The translations under genes were made by a program, and so were the position numbers. Below are positions 1 through 9,716 of a stretch of DNA of 64,000 nt, in pieces. Source of the stretch: Lachnospiraceae bacterium (GTDB lineage Bacteria; Bacillota; Clostridia; Lachnospirales; Lachnospiraceae); the NCBI GenBank assembly GCA_024696005.1, contig JAILHF010000011.1, positions 80,608-144,607 on the forward strand. Reading direction: 5' to 3'. The notes under the pieces are model-generated. The model was not told the origin of the DNA and made no database searches. It saw only the letters and a program-made list of their open reading frames with translations. The stretch's first letter is position 1, and every line of letters begins with the position of its first letter.

Positions 1-626
1 TTACCTTCTTTATCCTGGTACCCGTGCGCGAGGCCAAGGTCCGCTCCGAGGAAAAGGAAAAGATCAGCAGCTACGGGGAGCAGATCGATGCAAAAAACGG
101 CGAGATCAACGACCTGAACGCCCGCATCCGTGAGCTGGAGCAGAAACTGAATGCCCAGACCGGACTGTTGGAAGAATATAACGGTTCGGACGGCATCCTT
201 ACGGCAAACGACAATCTTCACGCGGCGGCCTACGCCTACCTGAGCGGAGACCAGAATCAGATGCTCGTGGAGCAGTACCTGTCGCTGATCCCCGAGGAAT
301 ACGTGGCGAACAATGCTTCGGCGGAGTATCTGGAGCTCTTCGATTTTCTGCAGGGAGCCATCGGCGGGAGCGTTGCCGGGAGCTATTACGAATCCGGCAA
401 GGAAGCGTATCGTCAGAAGGATTTCGCCGTGGCGATCGCGGATTTTGAGAAAGCATATCATTATGATCAGACCAACGATGATGCATTGTATTATCTTGGG
501 TTGAGCTATTATGAAAGCGGGGATTCCGACCATGCGGCGGAGCGCTTTCGCGAACTATTAAACGTATTTCCGGAGAGCGAGCTGGCGGAAAAAGCCAGAC
601 AGCGTCTCGAGGAGATCGGTGAATAA
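1..626 (+). CDS. TPR-repeat membrane protein, C-terminal part (5' end outside window)
   Basis: The reading frame is already open at the first base, so the true start lies upstream; the GTG at 24 is internal. The first visible residues (TFFILVP) look like the end of a membrane helix. A charged coiled-coil of about 45 residues (roughly bases 40-175) follows, then a helical linker. The last 70 residues contain a tetratricopeptide repeat (YRQKDFAVAIADFEKAY, then DALYYLGLSYYESGD). This suggests a membrane-anchored scaffold exposing a protein-binding TPR on one side of the membrane. The next gene starts 21 bp downstream on the same strand. The partner and function are unknown. Confidence 0.7.
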   Translation, partial: TFFILVPVREAKVRSEEKEKISSYGEQIDAKNGEINDLNARIRELEQKLNAQTGLLEEYNGSDGILTANDNLHAAAYAYLSGDQNQMLVEQYLSLIPEEYVANNASAEYLELFDFLQGAIGGSVAGSYYESGKEAYRQKDFAVAIADFEKAYHYDQTNDDALYYLGLSYYESGDSDHAAERFRELLNVFPESELAEKARQRLEEIGE

Positions 627-647
627 AATCATTACGGGGAGGAAGCT

Positions 648-1133
648 ATGAAAACAGTCAAGGTGAAGCAGAAAAAGACGGAGAAGAAGGACATTGCCGG
701 TATTATCATCGGTATCCTGTTCTTCACGATGCTGATCGCGGTCGTTTATTATGTGGCCGATATGCTGATCATTTCCAGAGAAGTCACCATGGAAAATATC
801 TCGGGCGACTGGCACATCACCAGGAACGTGACGGACAAGGAAGTGGAGCACTGGGTATTCCTTGAGGACGGAACGGCCAGAACTTACACGCTCAACAAGG
901 AAGACGGTACCCGTTCGAACGAAAAGACCTATGATTTCACGCTTCTCCCTCCGGAAGAGGGCAAGACCCATCCCATGATCCATCTGGTTCCTTCCAATGT
1001 GAGAAAGTCCGAGAAGGAAGACGGCACCATGAACGTGCGTGTATCCCATGTGACGAAGGCCGAGATGACGGTGGAATTCGTGTATGACCGTTTCACGACC
1101 GAGACGACTCGCATGACGAAGGATCTTTTCTGA
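648..1133 (+). CDS. Small single-pass membrane protein, unknown function
   Basis: A 161-residue protein preceded by a clear ribosome binding site (GGGGAGGAAG). It has a lysine-rich cytoplasmic start (KVKQKKTEKK), one hydrophobic helix at about residues 18-40, and an outward-facing domain. The domain's pattern (GDWHITRNV, then WVFLEDGTARTY, then alternating polar strands) resembles a small lipocalin-like beta barrel of the kind seen in Firmicutes surface proteins, but I cannot name a family. It stops 2 bp before potA and may be co-transcribed with the polyamine transporter; whether it acts with it is unknown. Confidence 0.6.
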   Translation: MKTVKVKQKKTEKKDIAGIIIGILFFTMLIAVVYYVADMLIISREVTMENISGDWHITRNVTDKEVEHWVFLEDGTARTYTLNKEDGTRSNEKTYDFTLLPPEEGKTHPMIHLVPSNVRKSEKEDGTMNVRVSHVTKAEMTVEFVYDRFTTETTRMTKDLF

Positions 1134-1135
1134 GA

Positions 1136-2209
1136 ATGGAAAACATCATTGAGCTGAAGAACGTTACCAAGCGTTTTGAGGATGACGGCTCCGCTGCCGT
1201 AAAGGATTTTAATCTCAGCGTAAAGCGCGGGGAGTTTGTGACGTTTCTGGGACCCTCCGGATGCGGCAAGACCACCACATTGCGGATGATCGCCGGTTTT
1301 GATACCCCGACCTCCGGCAGCATCCTGCTGGACGGGAGGGACATCACCGCGCTTCCGCCCAACAAACGTCCGATCAATACGGTCTTTCAGCGCTATGCGC
1401 TTTTTCCCCATCTGAATATCTATGATAATATCGCCTTTGGCCTGAAGCTGAAAAAGATAAAGGAAGACGAGATCAGGAAAAAGGTGACGGAGGTGCTCGA
1501 GATCGTTGATCTGGCCGGCTTTGAGAAGAGGAGCACGTCCACCCTGTCCGGCGGCCAGCAGCAGCGGGTGGCCATTGCGCGCGCCATCGTGAACGAACCG
1601 GAAGTGCTGCTTCTGGATGAGCCGCTGGGGGCGCTGGATCTGAAGCTGCGGCAGGTCATGCAGCGGGAACTGATGCGCATCAAGAAGGAAGTCAACATCA
1701 CCTTCATCTATGTGACGCACGATCAGGGCGAGGCACTTACGATGTCGGACCGCATCGTGGTCATGAACAAAGGGATCATTCAGCAGACCGGCGATCCGGT
1801 CAGCATTTATGACGAGCCGCAAAATGCTTTTGTGGCCGACTTTATCGGAGAGAGCAACATCATCGACGGCATCATGGTAAGGGACCGTCTGGTAAAGATA
1901 CAGGGGGTGGATGTGCCCTGTGTCGATACCGGGTTTGCGGAAAACGAAGCCGTGGATGTGGTCATCCGCCCCGAAGACCTCGACATCGTGGAAGAGGGGG
2001 CCGGATTCATAGACGGACTGGTCACGGAGGTCATATACGAGGGAGCCTATTATGACATCCGTGTGATGGCGGGAGATTACGAATGGCACATCCAGAGCAA
2101 CATGTCTGCGACGCCCGGAAAAAAAGCGGGGCTCGCCATTCTCCCGGACAACATACAGATCATGCACAAACCCAGATCTTCGGATGAGGAGATCATCGAG
2201 AAGGACTGA
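1136..2209 (+). CDS. potA: Spermidine/putrescine ABC transporter ATPase PotA
   Basis: A 357-residue ATPase that energises polyamine uptake from the cytoplasmic face. It shows Walker A (GPSGCGKTT, about residue 39), the ABC signature (LSGGQQQR, about 136), Walker B (VLLLDEP, about 158) and the switch histidine (YVTHDQGEA). A C-terminal extension of about 110 residues fits the TOBE regulatory domain of this transporter class. The VFQRYALFPH Q-loop is typical of PotA. It heads a potABCD set in conventional order, which makes the assignment firm. A 67-bp gap to potB contains no other gene. Confidence 0.95.
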   Translation: MENIIELKNVTKRFEDDGSAAVKDFNLSVKRGEFVTFLGPSGCGKTTTLRMIAGFDTPTSGSILLDGRDITALPPNKRPINTVFQRYALFPHLNIYDNIAFGLKLKKIKEDEIRKKVTEVLEIVDLAGFEKRSTSTLSGGQQQRVAIARAIVNEPEVLLLDEPLGALDLKLRQVMQRELMRIKKEVNITFIYVTHDQGEALTMSDRIVVMNKGIIQQTGDPVSIYDEPQNAFVADFIGESNIIDGIMVRDRLVKIQGVDVPCVDTGFAENEAVDVVIRPEDLDIVEEGAGFIDGLVTEVIYEGAYYDIRVMAGDYEWHIQSNMSATPGKKAGLAILPDNIQIMHKPRSSDEEIIEKD

Positions 2210-2276
2210 ATGAATAAGATGCGAAAGGACAAAACGAAAATGGCGAACGGCGATGCCATAAAGAAAGGGGCTGATA

Positions 2277-3167
2277 ATGGATAGGAACCGGAAGCAGCGG
2301 CAGCTGCTGGCGCTTCCCTATGTTCTCTGGTCCATAGCCTTTACGGTGATACCGCTGTTGGTGATCATCCGCTATGCGGTGACGGATAAGGATGGTCATT
2401 TTTCCGTCAGCAATCTTCTTGCATTTTCGACTCCCGTGAATGCAAAAGCTTTTTTGATTTCTCTTGAGATCGCCCTGATCTGCACCGTGATCTGCGTGCT
2501 TCTGGCCTACCCTCTGGTGATGGTGGTCAGGCGTCTTCGGATCTCACGCATGACATTCATGCTCTTTTTCCTGATCATGCCCATGTGGATGAATTTCATC
2601 CTGCGCATGCTCGCTCTGCAGATGATCCTGTCCAACAACGGCATATTGAACATGATCGTAACCGGGCTCGGTTTTCAGCCGCTCGCGCTGGCGAATACCA
2701 AGGCGGCGGTCATCATCGGGGTGGTCTATGACTATCTGCCCTTTATGATGCTGCCGATCTTCAATACCATTTCCGATATCGGCGAGGACGTCCTCGAGGC
2801 GGCTTCCGACCTGGGAGCCAGCCCCCTTAGCGTCTTTTTCCGCGTCATCCTTCCGATGTCGCTGCCGGGGCTCAAGAGCGGCATTACCATCGTGTTCGTG
2901 CCTTCGATGACCTCCTTCGTGATCGCGGACATCCTGGGCGGAGGCAAGATCCAGCTGATCGGAAACATCATAGAGCAGGAGTTCACGAGGTCCACGAACT
3001 GGAACCTGGGTTCCGGGCTTTCGGCCGCGCTCATGCTCTTCATGCTGGTCGGAATGAGCTTTACGATCAAGGACGACATCCTTCCTTCCCATCCGGTCAA
3101 GGATGAAGAGGGAGAGAAGAAGGAGGCCCCCGGCGGAGAAGGGATCTCGAGGAGGGCAGTGCTGTGA
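2277..3167 (+). CDS. potB: Spermidine/putrescine ABC transporter permease PotB
   Basis: A 296-residue inner-membrane permease with about six hydrophobic helices. The coupling (EAA) motif is visible as EAASDLGASPLSVFFRVILP, the site that contacts PotA. The start ATG at 2277 is preceded by GAAAGGGG. The C terminus ends in a charged cytoplasmic tail (KDEEGEKKEAPGGE). Its last bases overlap the GTG start of potC by 4 bp, which implies translational coupling. Order and family fit the other pot genes. Confidence 0.93.
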   Translation: MDRNRKQRQLLALPYVLWSIAFTVIPLLVIIRYAVTDKDGHFSVSNLLAFSTPVNAKAFLISLEIALICTVICVLLAYPLVMVVRRLRISRMTFMLFFLIMPMWMNFILRMLALQMILSNNGILNMIVTGLGFQPLALANTKAAVIIGVVYDYLPFMMLPIFNTISDIGEDVLEAASDLGASPLSVFFRVILPMSLPGLKSGITIVFVPSMTSFVIADILGGGKIQLIGNIIEQEFTRSTNWNLGSGLSAALMLFMLVGMSFTIKDDILPSHPVKDEEGEKKEAPGGEGISRRAVL

Positions 3168-3967
3168 AGAAAAAACTGCTCGATCTTGTCAGCCGCTTTT
3201 ATTTCATCATCATCATGTTCTTCCTTTATGCGCCGATCCTGGTGATGATCGTGCTGTCCTTCAACAATTCGCGTTCGCGTGTGGTATGGGGTGGCTTCAC
3301 GCTGCAATGGTACAAAACGCTTTTTTCCAACCGGCAGATCCGGGAAGCGTTCTTCTTTACCATCGGCCTGGCACTCCTTTCGGCGGTGATCGCGCTTTTG
3401 ATCGGCACGGCGGCCGCTTTCGGGATCCATGCGATGCGGAGGCGCGGTTATGCCATCATGATGGGAGTGACCAACATCCCGCTCCTCAATGCCGATATCG
3501 TGACCGGCATCGCGCTGATGCTCTGGTTCATCCGTTTTCTGCCCCTGGGATCGGGCAGTGTGCTGATCGCCCACGTGACCTTCAACATCCCCTATGTGAT
3601 CCTGGCACTGCTTCCCAAGATCGAGCAGATGAACATGGCGATCTATGAGGCTAGCAGGGATCTGGGGGCAACGGCGGTGAGGGGCTTCTTTACCATGATC
3701 CTTCCCCAGCTGACCGGCGGCCTGCTCTCCGGTTTCTTCATGGCGGTCACGATGTCGATGGATGACTTCATGATCACCTATTTTACCAGGGGTGCCGGCG
3801 TGAACACCCTGTCCACCATGATCTACGGAGAGATCCGCAAGGGGATCAAGCCCGAGATGTACGCTCTGTCCACGGTGATATTCGCGGCAGTGTTTCTGAT
3901 ATTGATCTGTGTTAATTTTTGGCCGTCCAACAGGAAGGCTGAAAAGAGAAGGGAGGGAATCATATGA
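3164..3967 (+). CDS. potC: Spermidine/putrescine ABC transporter permease PotC
   Basis: A 267-residue membrane permease, partner of PotB. It begins with GTG at 3164 behind GGAGGG and overlaps both neighbours by 4 bp. Hydrophobic helices alternate with short loops. The EAA loop reads EASRDLGATAVRGFFTMILP, and the YFTRGAGVNTLSTMIYG segment is typical of PotC. It builds the membrane channel with PotB, receiving polyamines from the lipoprotein PotD. Confidence 0.93.
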   Translation: MKKKLLDLVSRFYFIIIMFFLYAPILVMIVLSFNNSRSRVVWGGFTLQWYKTLFSNRQIREAFFFTIGLALLSAVIALLIGTAAAFGIHAMRRRGYAIMMGVTNIPLLNADIVTGIALMLWFIRFLPLGSGSVLIAHVTFNIPYVILALLPKIEQMNMAIYEASRDLGATAVRGFFTMILPQLTGGLLSGFFMAVTMSMDDFMITYFTRGAGVNTLSTMIYGEIRKGIKPEMYALSTVIFAAVFLILICVNFWPSNRKAEKRREGII

Positions 3968-5013
3968 AAAAAAGAATCTTGGCAGCGGCAGCGATGCTGC
4001 TTTGTCTGCCGCTCGGTGCCTGCGAGGGCAAAAACCAGCCCGCAAGGGAACTGACGGTGTTCAACCTCTGTGAGTATATGGATCCGAAGGCCATTGAGAT
4101 GTTCACGCTGGAGACGGGGATCACGATCAAATACGAAGAGGCCCTGACCGCGGAAGACATGTACACGAAGTACAAGGCGGGCGGTATCGATTACGACCTG
4201 CTGTGCACCTGCGATTACATGGTGCGCCGCCTGATCGCCGAAGGCGAAGTGCAGCCTGTGGATTTTTCCTCGTTCGAATACGGGAAGAACATCGGGCAGC
4301 GTTATTGGGATTACGCAACCGCGTACGATCCGGGGAACAAGTATTCCCTGCCGTATTTCTGGGGGACCGTGGGCATCCTGTACGATACCACGAAGGTTCA
4401 CGGACCCATTGACAGCTGGGATGTGCTCTTCAACGGCGAGTACTCCGGCGAGATCATCATGCAGAACAGCATGATGGACACCTATATCGTGGCCCTGAAG
4501 TATCTGGGATATTCCCTGAACACCACGGACGAGGCCGAGATCCGTGCGGCGCAGGATCTGCTGGTCGCGCAGAAGCCCGATGTTTCGGCTTATCTTGTGG
4601 ATGAAGCGCGTGACGAGGTGGTGGCGGGAAATGCCACCATGGCTGTGGTCTATTCGGGCGAAGCCTATCTCGGGCGCGAATACAATCCGAATCTCGATTA
4701 CGTGATCCCGAAGGAGGGGACGGAGCTGTGGATCGACAGCTGGCTGGTCACCAAGAACTGCAAGGATCCCGATGCGGCAAAGCAGTTTCTCGATTTCCTC
4801 TGCCGTGAGGATGTCGCGCAGATGAACTTTGAGTACATTTACTATTCCACGCCCAATGAGGCGGTCCTGAACGGCTTAAGCGATGAGGAACGGGCAGATG
4901 AGGCGCTGGCGCCGGATCCCGATTCCTGCCAGAACAGTGAGATCTGCCTGCAGAGCGATGCGGCGACCACGGAGCTTCTGAACGAGCTTTGGAAGGAACT
5001 GAGAGGCAACTGA
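3964..5013 (+). CDS. potD: Polyamine-binding lipoprotein PotD
   Basis: A 349-residue extracellular substrate-binding protein. The N terminus is a lipoprotein signal peptide with lipobox LGAC (Cys about residue 20), so it is tethered to the outer membrane leaflet. The body follows the spermidine/putrescine-binding fold: LTVFNLCEYMDP at the start, LPYFWGTVGILYDT in the middle, and ELWIDSWLVTKN, whose Trp and Asp match positions that hold polyamine amines in PotD. The start overlaps potC by 4 bp. Its TGA overlaps the ATG of the next gene (TGATG), coupling an unrelated large gene to this operon. Confidence 0.92.
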   Translation: MKKRILAAAAMLLCLPLGACEGKNQPARELTVFNLCEYMDPKAIEMFTLETGITIKYEEALTAEDMYTKYKAGGIDYDLLCTCDYMVRRLIAEGEVQPVDFSSFEYGKNIGQRYWDYATAYDPGNKYSLPYFWGTVGILYDTTKVHGPIDSWDVLFNGEYSGEIIMQNSMMDTYIVALKYLGYSLNTTDEAEIRAAQDLLVAQKPDVSAYLVDEARDEVVAGNATMAVVYSGEAYLGREYNPNLDYVIPKEGTELWIDSWLVTKNCKDPDAAKQFLDFLCREDVAQMNFEYIYYSTPNEAVLNGLSDEERADEALAPDPDSCQNSEICLQSDAATTELLNELWKELRGN

Positions 5014-8000
5014 TGGACGGAAGCGAAAAACAGTACCGGGTCGTATACGGTGACGAACTGTTAGCCAAAGACGGGAAGAGTAGCGAGGAGCTGTACCGGG
5101 TTTTCCTTGCCGACCAGGAGGTCTATTCCTGGGAACCCGATTATATCGGTCGTTTTTCGAATATGGAGGAGCGCCATAAGGCGTTTCCTAAGAGTTTTGT
5201 CTGCCTTTTTGACGGAGATGAGCTGGCCGCTTATATCTGTTTCTTTCCGGTGGATGATGAGATCTGGGCCCGGATCCAGGGGGATGAAGAGAAAGTCATA
5301 TATGAATCCGGTCTGGAAGTGATCCCGGATGACGATATCACCGGGGAGCATATCGCGAAAGACCGAAACGCCGAGAAGGGATACACGATCGTTTCGGATG
5401 GGGAAGGCAAATGCCGTATCCGGGGGCTGGACGAGGAAAAGCAGGAAAAATGGCGGGACTTTGAGGCGAGAGGGGGGCTGAGGCTCTTTATCATTTCCGT
5501 GGCGGCAAGGAAAAAATACCGCAACGAGGATCCGCAGATCACAACAAAGCTGATCGAAGCCTGGATCGCCTATCTGAATGCGATACAGAGGGCCTGCTCC
5601 GCTTCCATCGAATCGATAGCGGCGGTTACCGTATCCGACGGCGGCCGCTCCTTTATGCGTTCCTGCCTGTTTTCCTTAAAGAGGGTCTGTGCAGATCATA
5701 AAGAAAGGGAAGAATGCAGCCAGATCTATCAATGTGAAGGGGACAGACTGAGCCGTCTGCTGGAGGGGCAGTTTTACCGAAAGGAATACCGGGACGATAT
5801 CTTTGTCCTGCTTCCTTTTCAGGCACCCAAAAAAAGCAACCGTCTGGAACATATCCCGGAGGAATATGAGGAAAGAGGGGAGGAGCTCGGGGATGAGAGC
5901 CTTCCGGATTATTTTACGATATTTGATGCCGGCCAGGGGGAGAAAAGGGGGCATTCCCTTTACAGCAGATTCCTTTTGCAGAAGCTCCGCTACAGCCGGG
6001 ATTTTGAATGCAGCAATGATGTGAGCCGTGAAGTGACGGAGCACTATCTGGGAAGCTTTCAGTTCCTGCATACCCTGGACGATTATTGTGATGAGACGGA
6101 GGCGGATTACGGAGAAGCACCTACCATCGTAGGCGAAGATACCGTGGAACTGAGTCTGCTTGTGCACAATCAGACCCACATGTATATCCTGCTCATGCTT
6201 TTCCCGAACTGTCGTTATTCCACATCCCAGCTTTTTGACCAGGTGAGCAAGAACTATCTGAAGATCCGTGCCGAGGGCTGGAATGTCAGCGAGGACGACG
6301 AGGGTGATATCCGTCTGGACAGCTGGGAGGAGCTGGGGATGTTCCGGGCAGATCCGCCGGAAGAGATCTCCGGCGAGATCGAAGAGAAGAAAAAAGAATA
6401 CCGGAAACAGCTGATCCTGAAAGAGATCGATAAGCAGTTCCTGAAGGAGCTGGAGGAGGCGGAAGCTTTAGAGCTTGCCCGTATCCTTCAGAAGTTCGGG
6501 AAGGAATATGAAAAGCTGTATACCATGAGCCGCGAGGAGCGGAAAGCCTTTCTGGAAGGAAACGGCGAGAAGGACGAGAGTAAGAAGATCGTCGGGGAAA
6601 AAGGAAAATCCCGGGAAGAAGCGGCGGCTAAGCGTAAAGAGATCGAGGCGAAAAAGAAGGCTTATGACGAAGCCCTCAGGGCAGGACAGGCCCTTCTGGA
6701 TCAGCAGAAGGCGGCGATCGGCGACTTTGCAAAAAGAGAAAAGCTCTGCCTCAAATACATAAAAGGTCTGGAAGAGACGAACCGGCGTAAGGAGGAGCTG
6801 CTCACAGCCCGCCGGGAATCCCGTGAGCTCTTCTGGCGTCAGACTTATCTGAAAAAACTCATCAGCATCAGCCGTCAGAACGATTCCGATGAGCTCTTTG
6901 AACGGGCGGTGAACTGCCGCAGACGTGCCGGGATACTCCGGAGGCTGGCGGAGCTGCCCGAAAGCGAGCTGAAAAAGGTCCTGAAAACAGGGCGTTTTGC
7001 GGACGGCGAAAAGCCGGACGAGGGTCAGACGGAATTTTTCCATCGGATTCTGGACAAGGTGGAGCATCTTGAAAAGGTAAGAAAGAAGGAGCTGTCCGAT
7101 CTGCATAAGGAAGGCCGCCTTTCCTACGGCTGCCATCATTATATGCATATCAATGATTATCTGCATGCCATGTACGGACTGGAAAAAGCAGGGGAAGGAA
7201 AAGCCCTTACCTGCATGACCCAGGAGATCAGGCCGCAGCCGGGGGAGGAGTGGGTCTACGAAGGAACGAACCGGATCAGCCGTGAGCTGATGAACATCCT
7301 TTCCGGGGAAACCTATTTTTCCCTGTTCCAGAATTTCCGTATCTGTAACAAGGAACTGATCGAAATGGCCACAAACGATGTTTCGGCCTATGATTATTAT
7401 ACGGCTTATATGTCGGAGCATACCGTGGTATTTAAGCTGGAAGAATCCGTGCTGGATAAGATGCCGCCGGAGGAGGATTTCCTGTTCCGTTACCGTGTGG
7501 ATGATGACACGAAGGAGCATCTGGTCCTGACCAGGATGGGACTGGCGGCTACGGAACTCTTTATCATGCAGCTGGTGATGTTCCAGAATACCGCACTGGC
7601 CAAGATGACGGAGCGGGTCTCCAAAGCACTTGCGAAGGAAGGAAAGGTTCCCTGGGAATATATCAACCGCCTGTACGAGGAGTACGGCAAGACCATCCAT
7701 TTCTGGAAGACCGATAACTTCAAATATTACGGCACCTCCCTGGAAGCGAGGCATCTGCGGGAGGCCTTCAGCAATGATGAGCTGAAAGCGGTCTACGCGG
7801 AACAGCAGGAATATCTGCAGAAGCTGGTGGAGATCAATAACGCGGAGCAGGAGAGAAGGAACGGCCTGGTCATCAATATCGTCGGTATCATCCTTGCTGT
7901 TGTCCAGATCAAGGGGGATATCGTAGAGGGAATCCAGATGCTGTATAAAAAAATGCCGATGGAATGGCTGGTGCCCGGGACAGCGCAGAATATGGAAGAT

Positions 8001-8192
8001 GCGGTAGATGCGGCTGCGGAGGCGGCTGCCAAAAACAGCTTCAATGTGCTGGGGATCGGCATCATCATCCTGGTGGTCGTATTGATGCATCTCCTGAACC
8101 GTCGGAGCTTATATCACAGGATGAAGGATCTGAAGCGGATCGGCGCTACTGCGGATGAGCTGACGGATGATGCGGAGGCATGGAAAAAATGA
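5013..8192 (+). CDS. Large coiled-coil membrane protein with GNAT-like N-terminal region, unknown function
   Basis: A 1059-residue protein I do not recognise. The ATG at 5013 overlaps the potD stop as TGATG; an ATG 24 bp upstream is less likely. Roughly residues 40-225 resemble a GNAT acetyltransferase fold: FVCLFDGDELAAYICFF, then LRLFIISVAARKKYRN, then AVTVSDGGRSFMRSCLF. The acetyl-CoA loop is not clean, so the likeness is structural only. About residues 450-615 are highly charged and predicted coiled coil. Two hydrophobic helices lie near the C terminus (about 951-973 and 1010-1028), so most of the protein is probably cytoplasmic. A GGAGG inside its end serves the next gene, whose start overlaps as ATGA. 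Codon use is plainer and more AT-rich than potABCD. Confidence 0.6.
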   Translation: MDGSEKQYRVVYGDELLAKDGKSSEELYRVFLADQEVYSWEPDYIGRFSNMEERHKAFPKSFVCLFDGDELAAYICFFPVDDEIWARIQGDEEKVIYESGLEVIPDDDITGEHIAKDRNAEKGYTIVSDGEGKCRIRGLDEEKQEKWRDFEARGGLRLFIISVAARKKYRNEDPQITTKLIEAWIAYLNAIQRACSASIESIAAVTVSDGGRSFMRSCLFSLKRVCADHKEREECSQIYQCEGDRLSRLLEGQFYRKEYRDDIFVLLPFQAPKKSNRLEHIPEEYEERGEELGDESLPDYFTIFDAGQGEKRGHSLYSRFLLQKLRYSRDFECSNDVSREVTEHYLGSFQFLHTLDDYCDETEADYGEAPTIVGEDTVELSLLVHNQTHMYILLMLFPNCRYSTSQLFDQVSKNYLKIRAEGWNVSEDDEGDIRLDSWEELGMFRADPPEEISGEIEEKKKEYRKQLILKEIDKQFLKELEEAEALELARILQKFGKEYEKLYTMSREERKAFLEGNGEKDESKKIVGEKGKSREEAAAKRKEIEAKKKAYDEALRAGQALLDQQKAAIGDFAKREKLCLKYIKGLEETNRRKEELLTARRESRELFWRQTYLKKLISISRQNDSDELFERAVNCRRRAGILRRLAELPESELKKVLKTGRFADGEKPDEGQTEFFHRILDKVEHLEKVRKKELSDLHKEGRLSYGCHHYMHINDYLHAMYGLEKAGEGKALTCMTQEIRPQPGEEWVYEGTNRISRELMNILSGETYFSLFQNFRICNKELIEMATNDVSAYDYYTAYMSEHTVVFKLEESVLDKMPPEEDFLFRYRVDDDTKEHLVLTRMGLAATELFIMQLVMFQNTALAKMTERVSKALAKEGKVPWEYINRLYEEYGKTIHFWKTDNFKYYGTSLEARHLREAFSNDELKAVYAEQQEYLQKLVEINNAEQERRNGLVINIVGIILAVVQIKGDIVEGIQMLYKKMPMEWLVPGTAQNMEDAVDAAAEAAAKNSFNVLGIGIIILVVVLMHLLNRRSLYHRMKDLKRIGATADELTDDAEAWKK

Positions 8193-9004
8193 GGATCTTT
8201 TTTACGAAAGATAAAGAGGACCGGGACGGAGGAACGGAGCAGCGGACGGCTCAGATGCGGGAGAACTTCCGTGATTTCTGGTGGGGGCATCCGAAACGCT
8301 GGTTTGCCCTTCTTCTGGCAGTAAGTCTCCTCTTATCCTATGTGCACGTGTTCCGTATGGGAGAAGGCGGAGAGGTCACCTTTTTAAGCATGATGATGCT
8401 GGCGATGATCGGCTATATCCTGGGGCCGCGCTACGGGATCCTGGGGGCGCTGCTTTTTGCACTGATCAAATATACGATCGATTACATCTTTCCGGGGTAT
8501 TTCCTGACGGTGCTTCAGGAGTATCTGGGACAGACACTGAAGATACGTCTTCTGGTATCGGAGCTGACGACAGAAGGATACCGCGCTCTCAAGCCCGATA
8601 TGATGCTGGGAGGACATGTGGACCGTATCCAGGTAGCGGGGGATCTGTTTGATTATCTCTTCGGTTATGTTCTGGTAGGCTTATACGGCTGGCTGGAAGG
8701 GCTGCGATACAAGAAAAAAGGCAAAGTATACCGCGTGCTCCCGCATCCGCAATATGCCTTCCTGATCGTGATCGTGCTGCGTTTTATCGAAAGCGTGATC
8801 AATTACGGGATCTTTTATCCCGAACCCAAAATGCCGGGGATGGAATTTTTTGGGGAAGCGGTAAAATACAGCCTGTTTTATGTAGGGCTGGATGGCCTGA
8901 TCGCCTATATCGTCCTTACCCTGCCCCAGGTAACGAATGTAATGACTTATCTCAGAATGGTAGCAAACAACGCATATGACTACAGCATCTATGAAGACCT
9001 CTGA
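8189..9004 (+). CDS. ThiT-like / ECF S-component-like integral membrane protein
   Basis: I chose the ATG at 8189 because GGAGG (8174-8178) sits 10 bp before it and only 1 bp before the ATG at 8180; it overlaps the upstream TGA (ATGA). The protein has 271 residues and about six hydrophobic helices. The pattern of helix 2-3 (GYILGPRYGILGALLFALIK), the DYLFGYVLVGLYGWLEG segment and the late YSLFYVGLDGLIAY helix recall the thiamine S component ThiT. The His/Trp residues ThiT uses for thiamine are not obvious (INYGIFY replaces the usual motif). No ECF ATPase is nearby. It probably works with the coupled 1059-residue protein; the substrate is unknown. Confidence 0.5.
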   Translation: MRIFFTKDKEDRDGGTEQRTAQMRENFRDFWWGHPKRWFALLLAVSLLLSYVHVFRMGEGGEVTFLSMMMLAMIGYILGPRYGILGALLFALIKYTIDYIFPGYFLTVLQEYLGQTLKIRLLVSELTTEGYRALKPDMMLGGHVDRIQVAGDLFDYLFGYVLVGLYGWLEGLRYKKKGKVYRVLPHPQYAFLIVIVLRFIESVINYGIFYPEPKMPGMEFFGEAVKYSLFYVGLDGLIAYIVLTLPQVTNVMTYLRMVANNAYDYSIYEDL

Positions 9005-9716
9005 AGAATTTTTTGCCGGGCTTCGCGACGGCTTTCCCATAGGACTCGGCTATCTTGCCGTATCATTCACGCTCGGGATCCAGTGCAGGGATGCCGGGCT
9101 TTCTGTCGCAGAGGCGACCGTCATGTCCCTGGTGAACCTGACCAGCGCTGGTGAGTTTGCGGCACTGGCCATCATCAAGGCCTCATCCTCTTATCTGGAG
9201 ATGGTGATCTCGCAGTTCATCATCAATCTGCGCTACATGCTCATGAGCTTTGCCCTCTCGCAGAAGGTGGACCCCTCCCTTTCGGTGGGACACCGCATGG
9301 GCATATCCTTTGGTGTGACGGACGAGATCTTCGGGATCTCCGTCGGGCGCAAGGGAAAGCTTTCGCCCTTTTATTCGTACGGGGCTATGGCGGTGGCTGT
9401 CCCGGGCTGGACCCTGGGAACGATGCTGGGCGTGATCATGGGGGATGTGCTGCCCGGTCGCATCGTTTCGGCCCTGAGTCTTGCGCTTTACGGGATGTTT
9501 CTTGCCATCATCGTGCCGCAGGCAAAGGAAGACCGGCATGTGGCACTGGCCTGCCTGATCGGGGCGGCAGCCAGCTTTGTTTTCACCTATCTGCCGGCGG
9601 CGGCGGCGATCTCGGCCGGAAGCCGCATCATCATCCTGACGGTGGCGGTCTCGCTGCTGGCGGCGCTGCTCTGGCCGATCAGGGAAGAGGGAAAGGAGGG
9701 GCACAATGAAGCATGA
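8991..9716 (+). CDS. azlC: AzlC family branched-chain amino acid exporter, large subunit
   Basis: A 241-residue membrane protein with the AzlC signature FFAGLRDGFPIGLGYLAVSF near its start and several hydrophobic helices. AzlC and the small AzlD form a two-subunit exporter of branched-chain amino acids and analogues. I prefer the ATG at 8991 over an in-frame ATG at 8976, because the longer form would overlap the upstream gene by 29 bp; neither start has a convincing ribosome binding site. It overlaps azlD by 11 bp, as is usual for this pair. Confidence 0.88.
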   Translation: MKTSEEFFAGLRDGFPIGLGYLAVSFTLGIQCRDAGLSVAEATVMSLVNLTSAGEFAALAIIKASSSYLEMVISQFIINLRYMLMSFALSQKVDPSLSVGHRMGISFGVTDEIFGISVGRKGKLSPFYSYGAMAVAVPGWTLGTMLGVIMGDVLPGRIVSALSLALYGMFLAIIVPQAKEDRHVALACLIGAAASFVFTYLPAAAAISAGSRIIILTVAVSLLAALLWPIREEGKEGHNEA

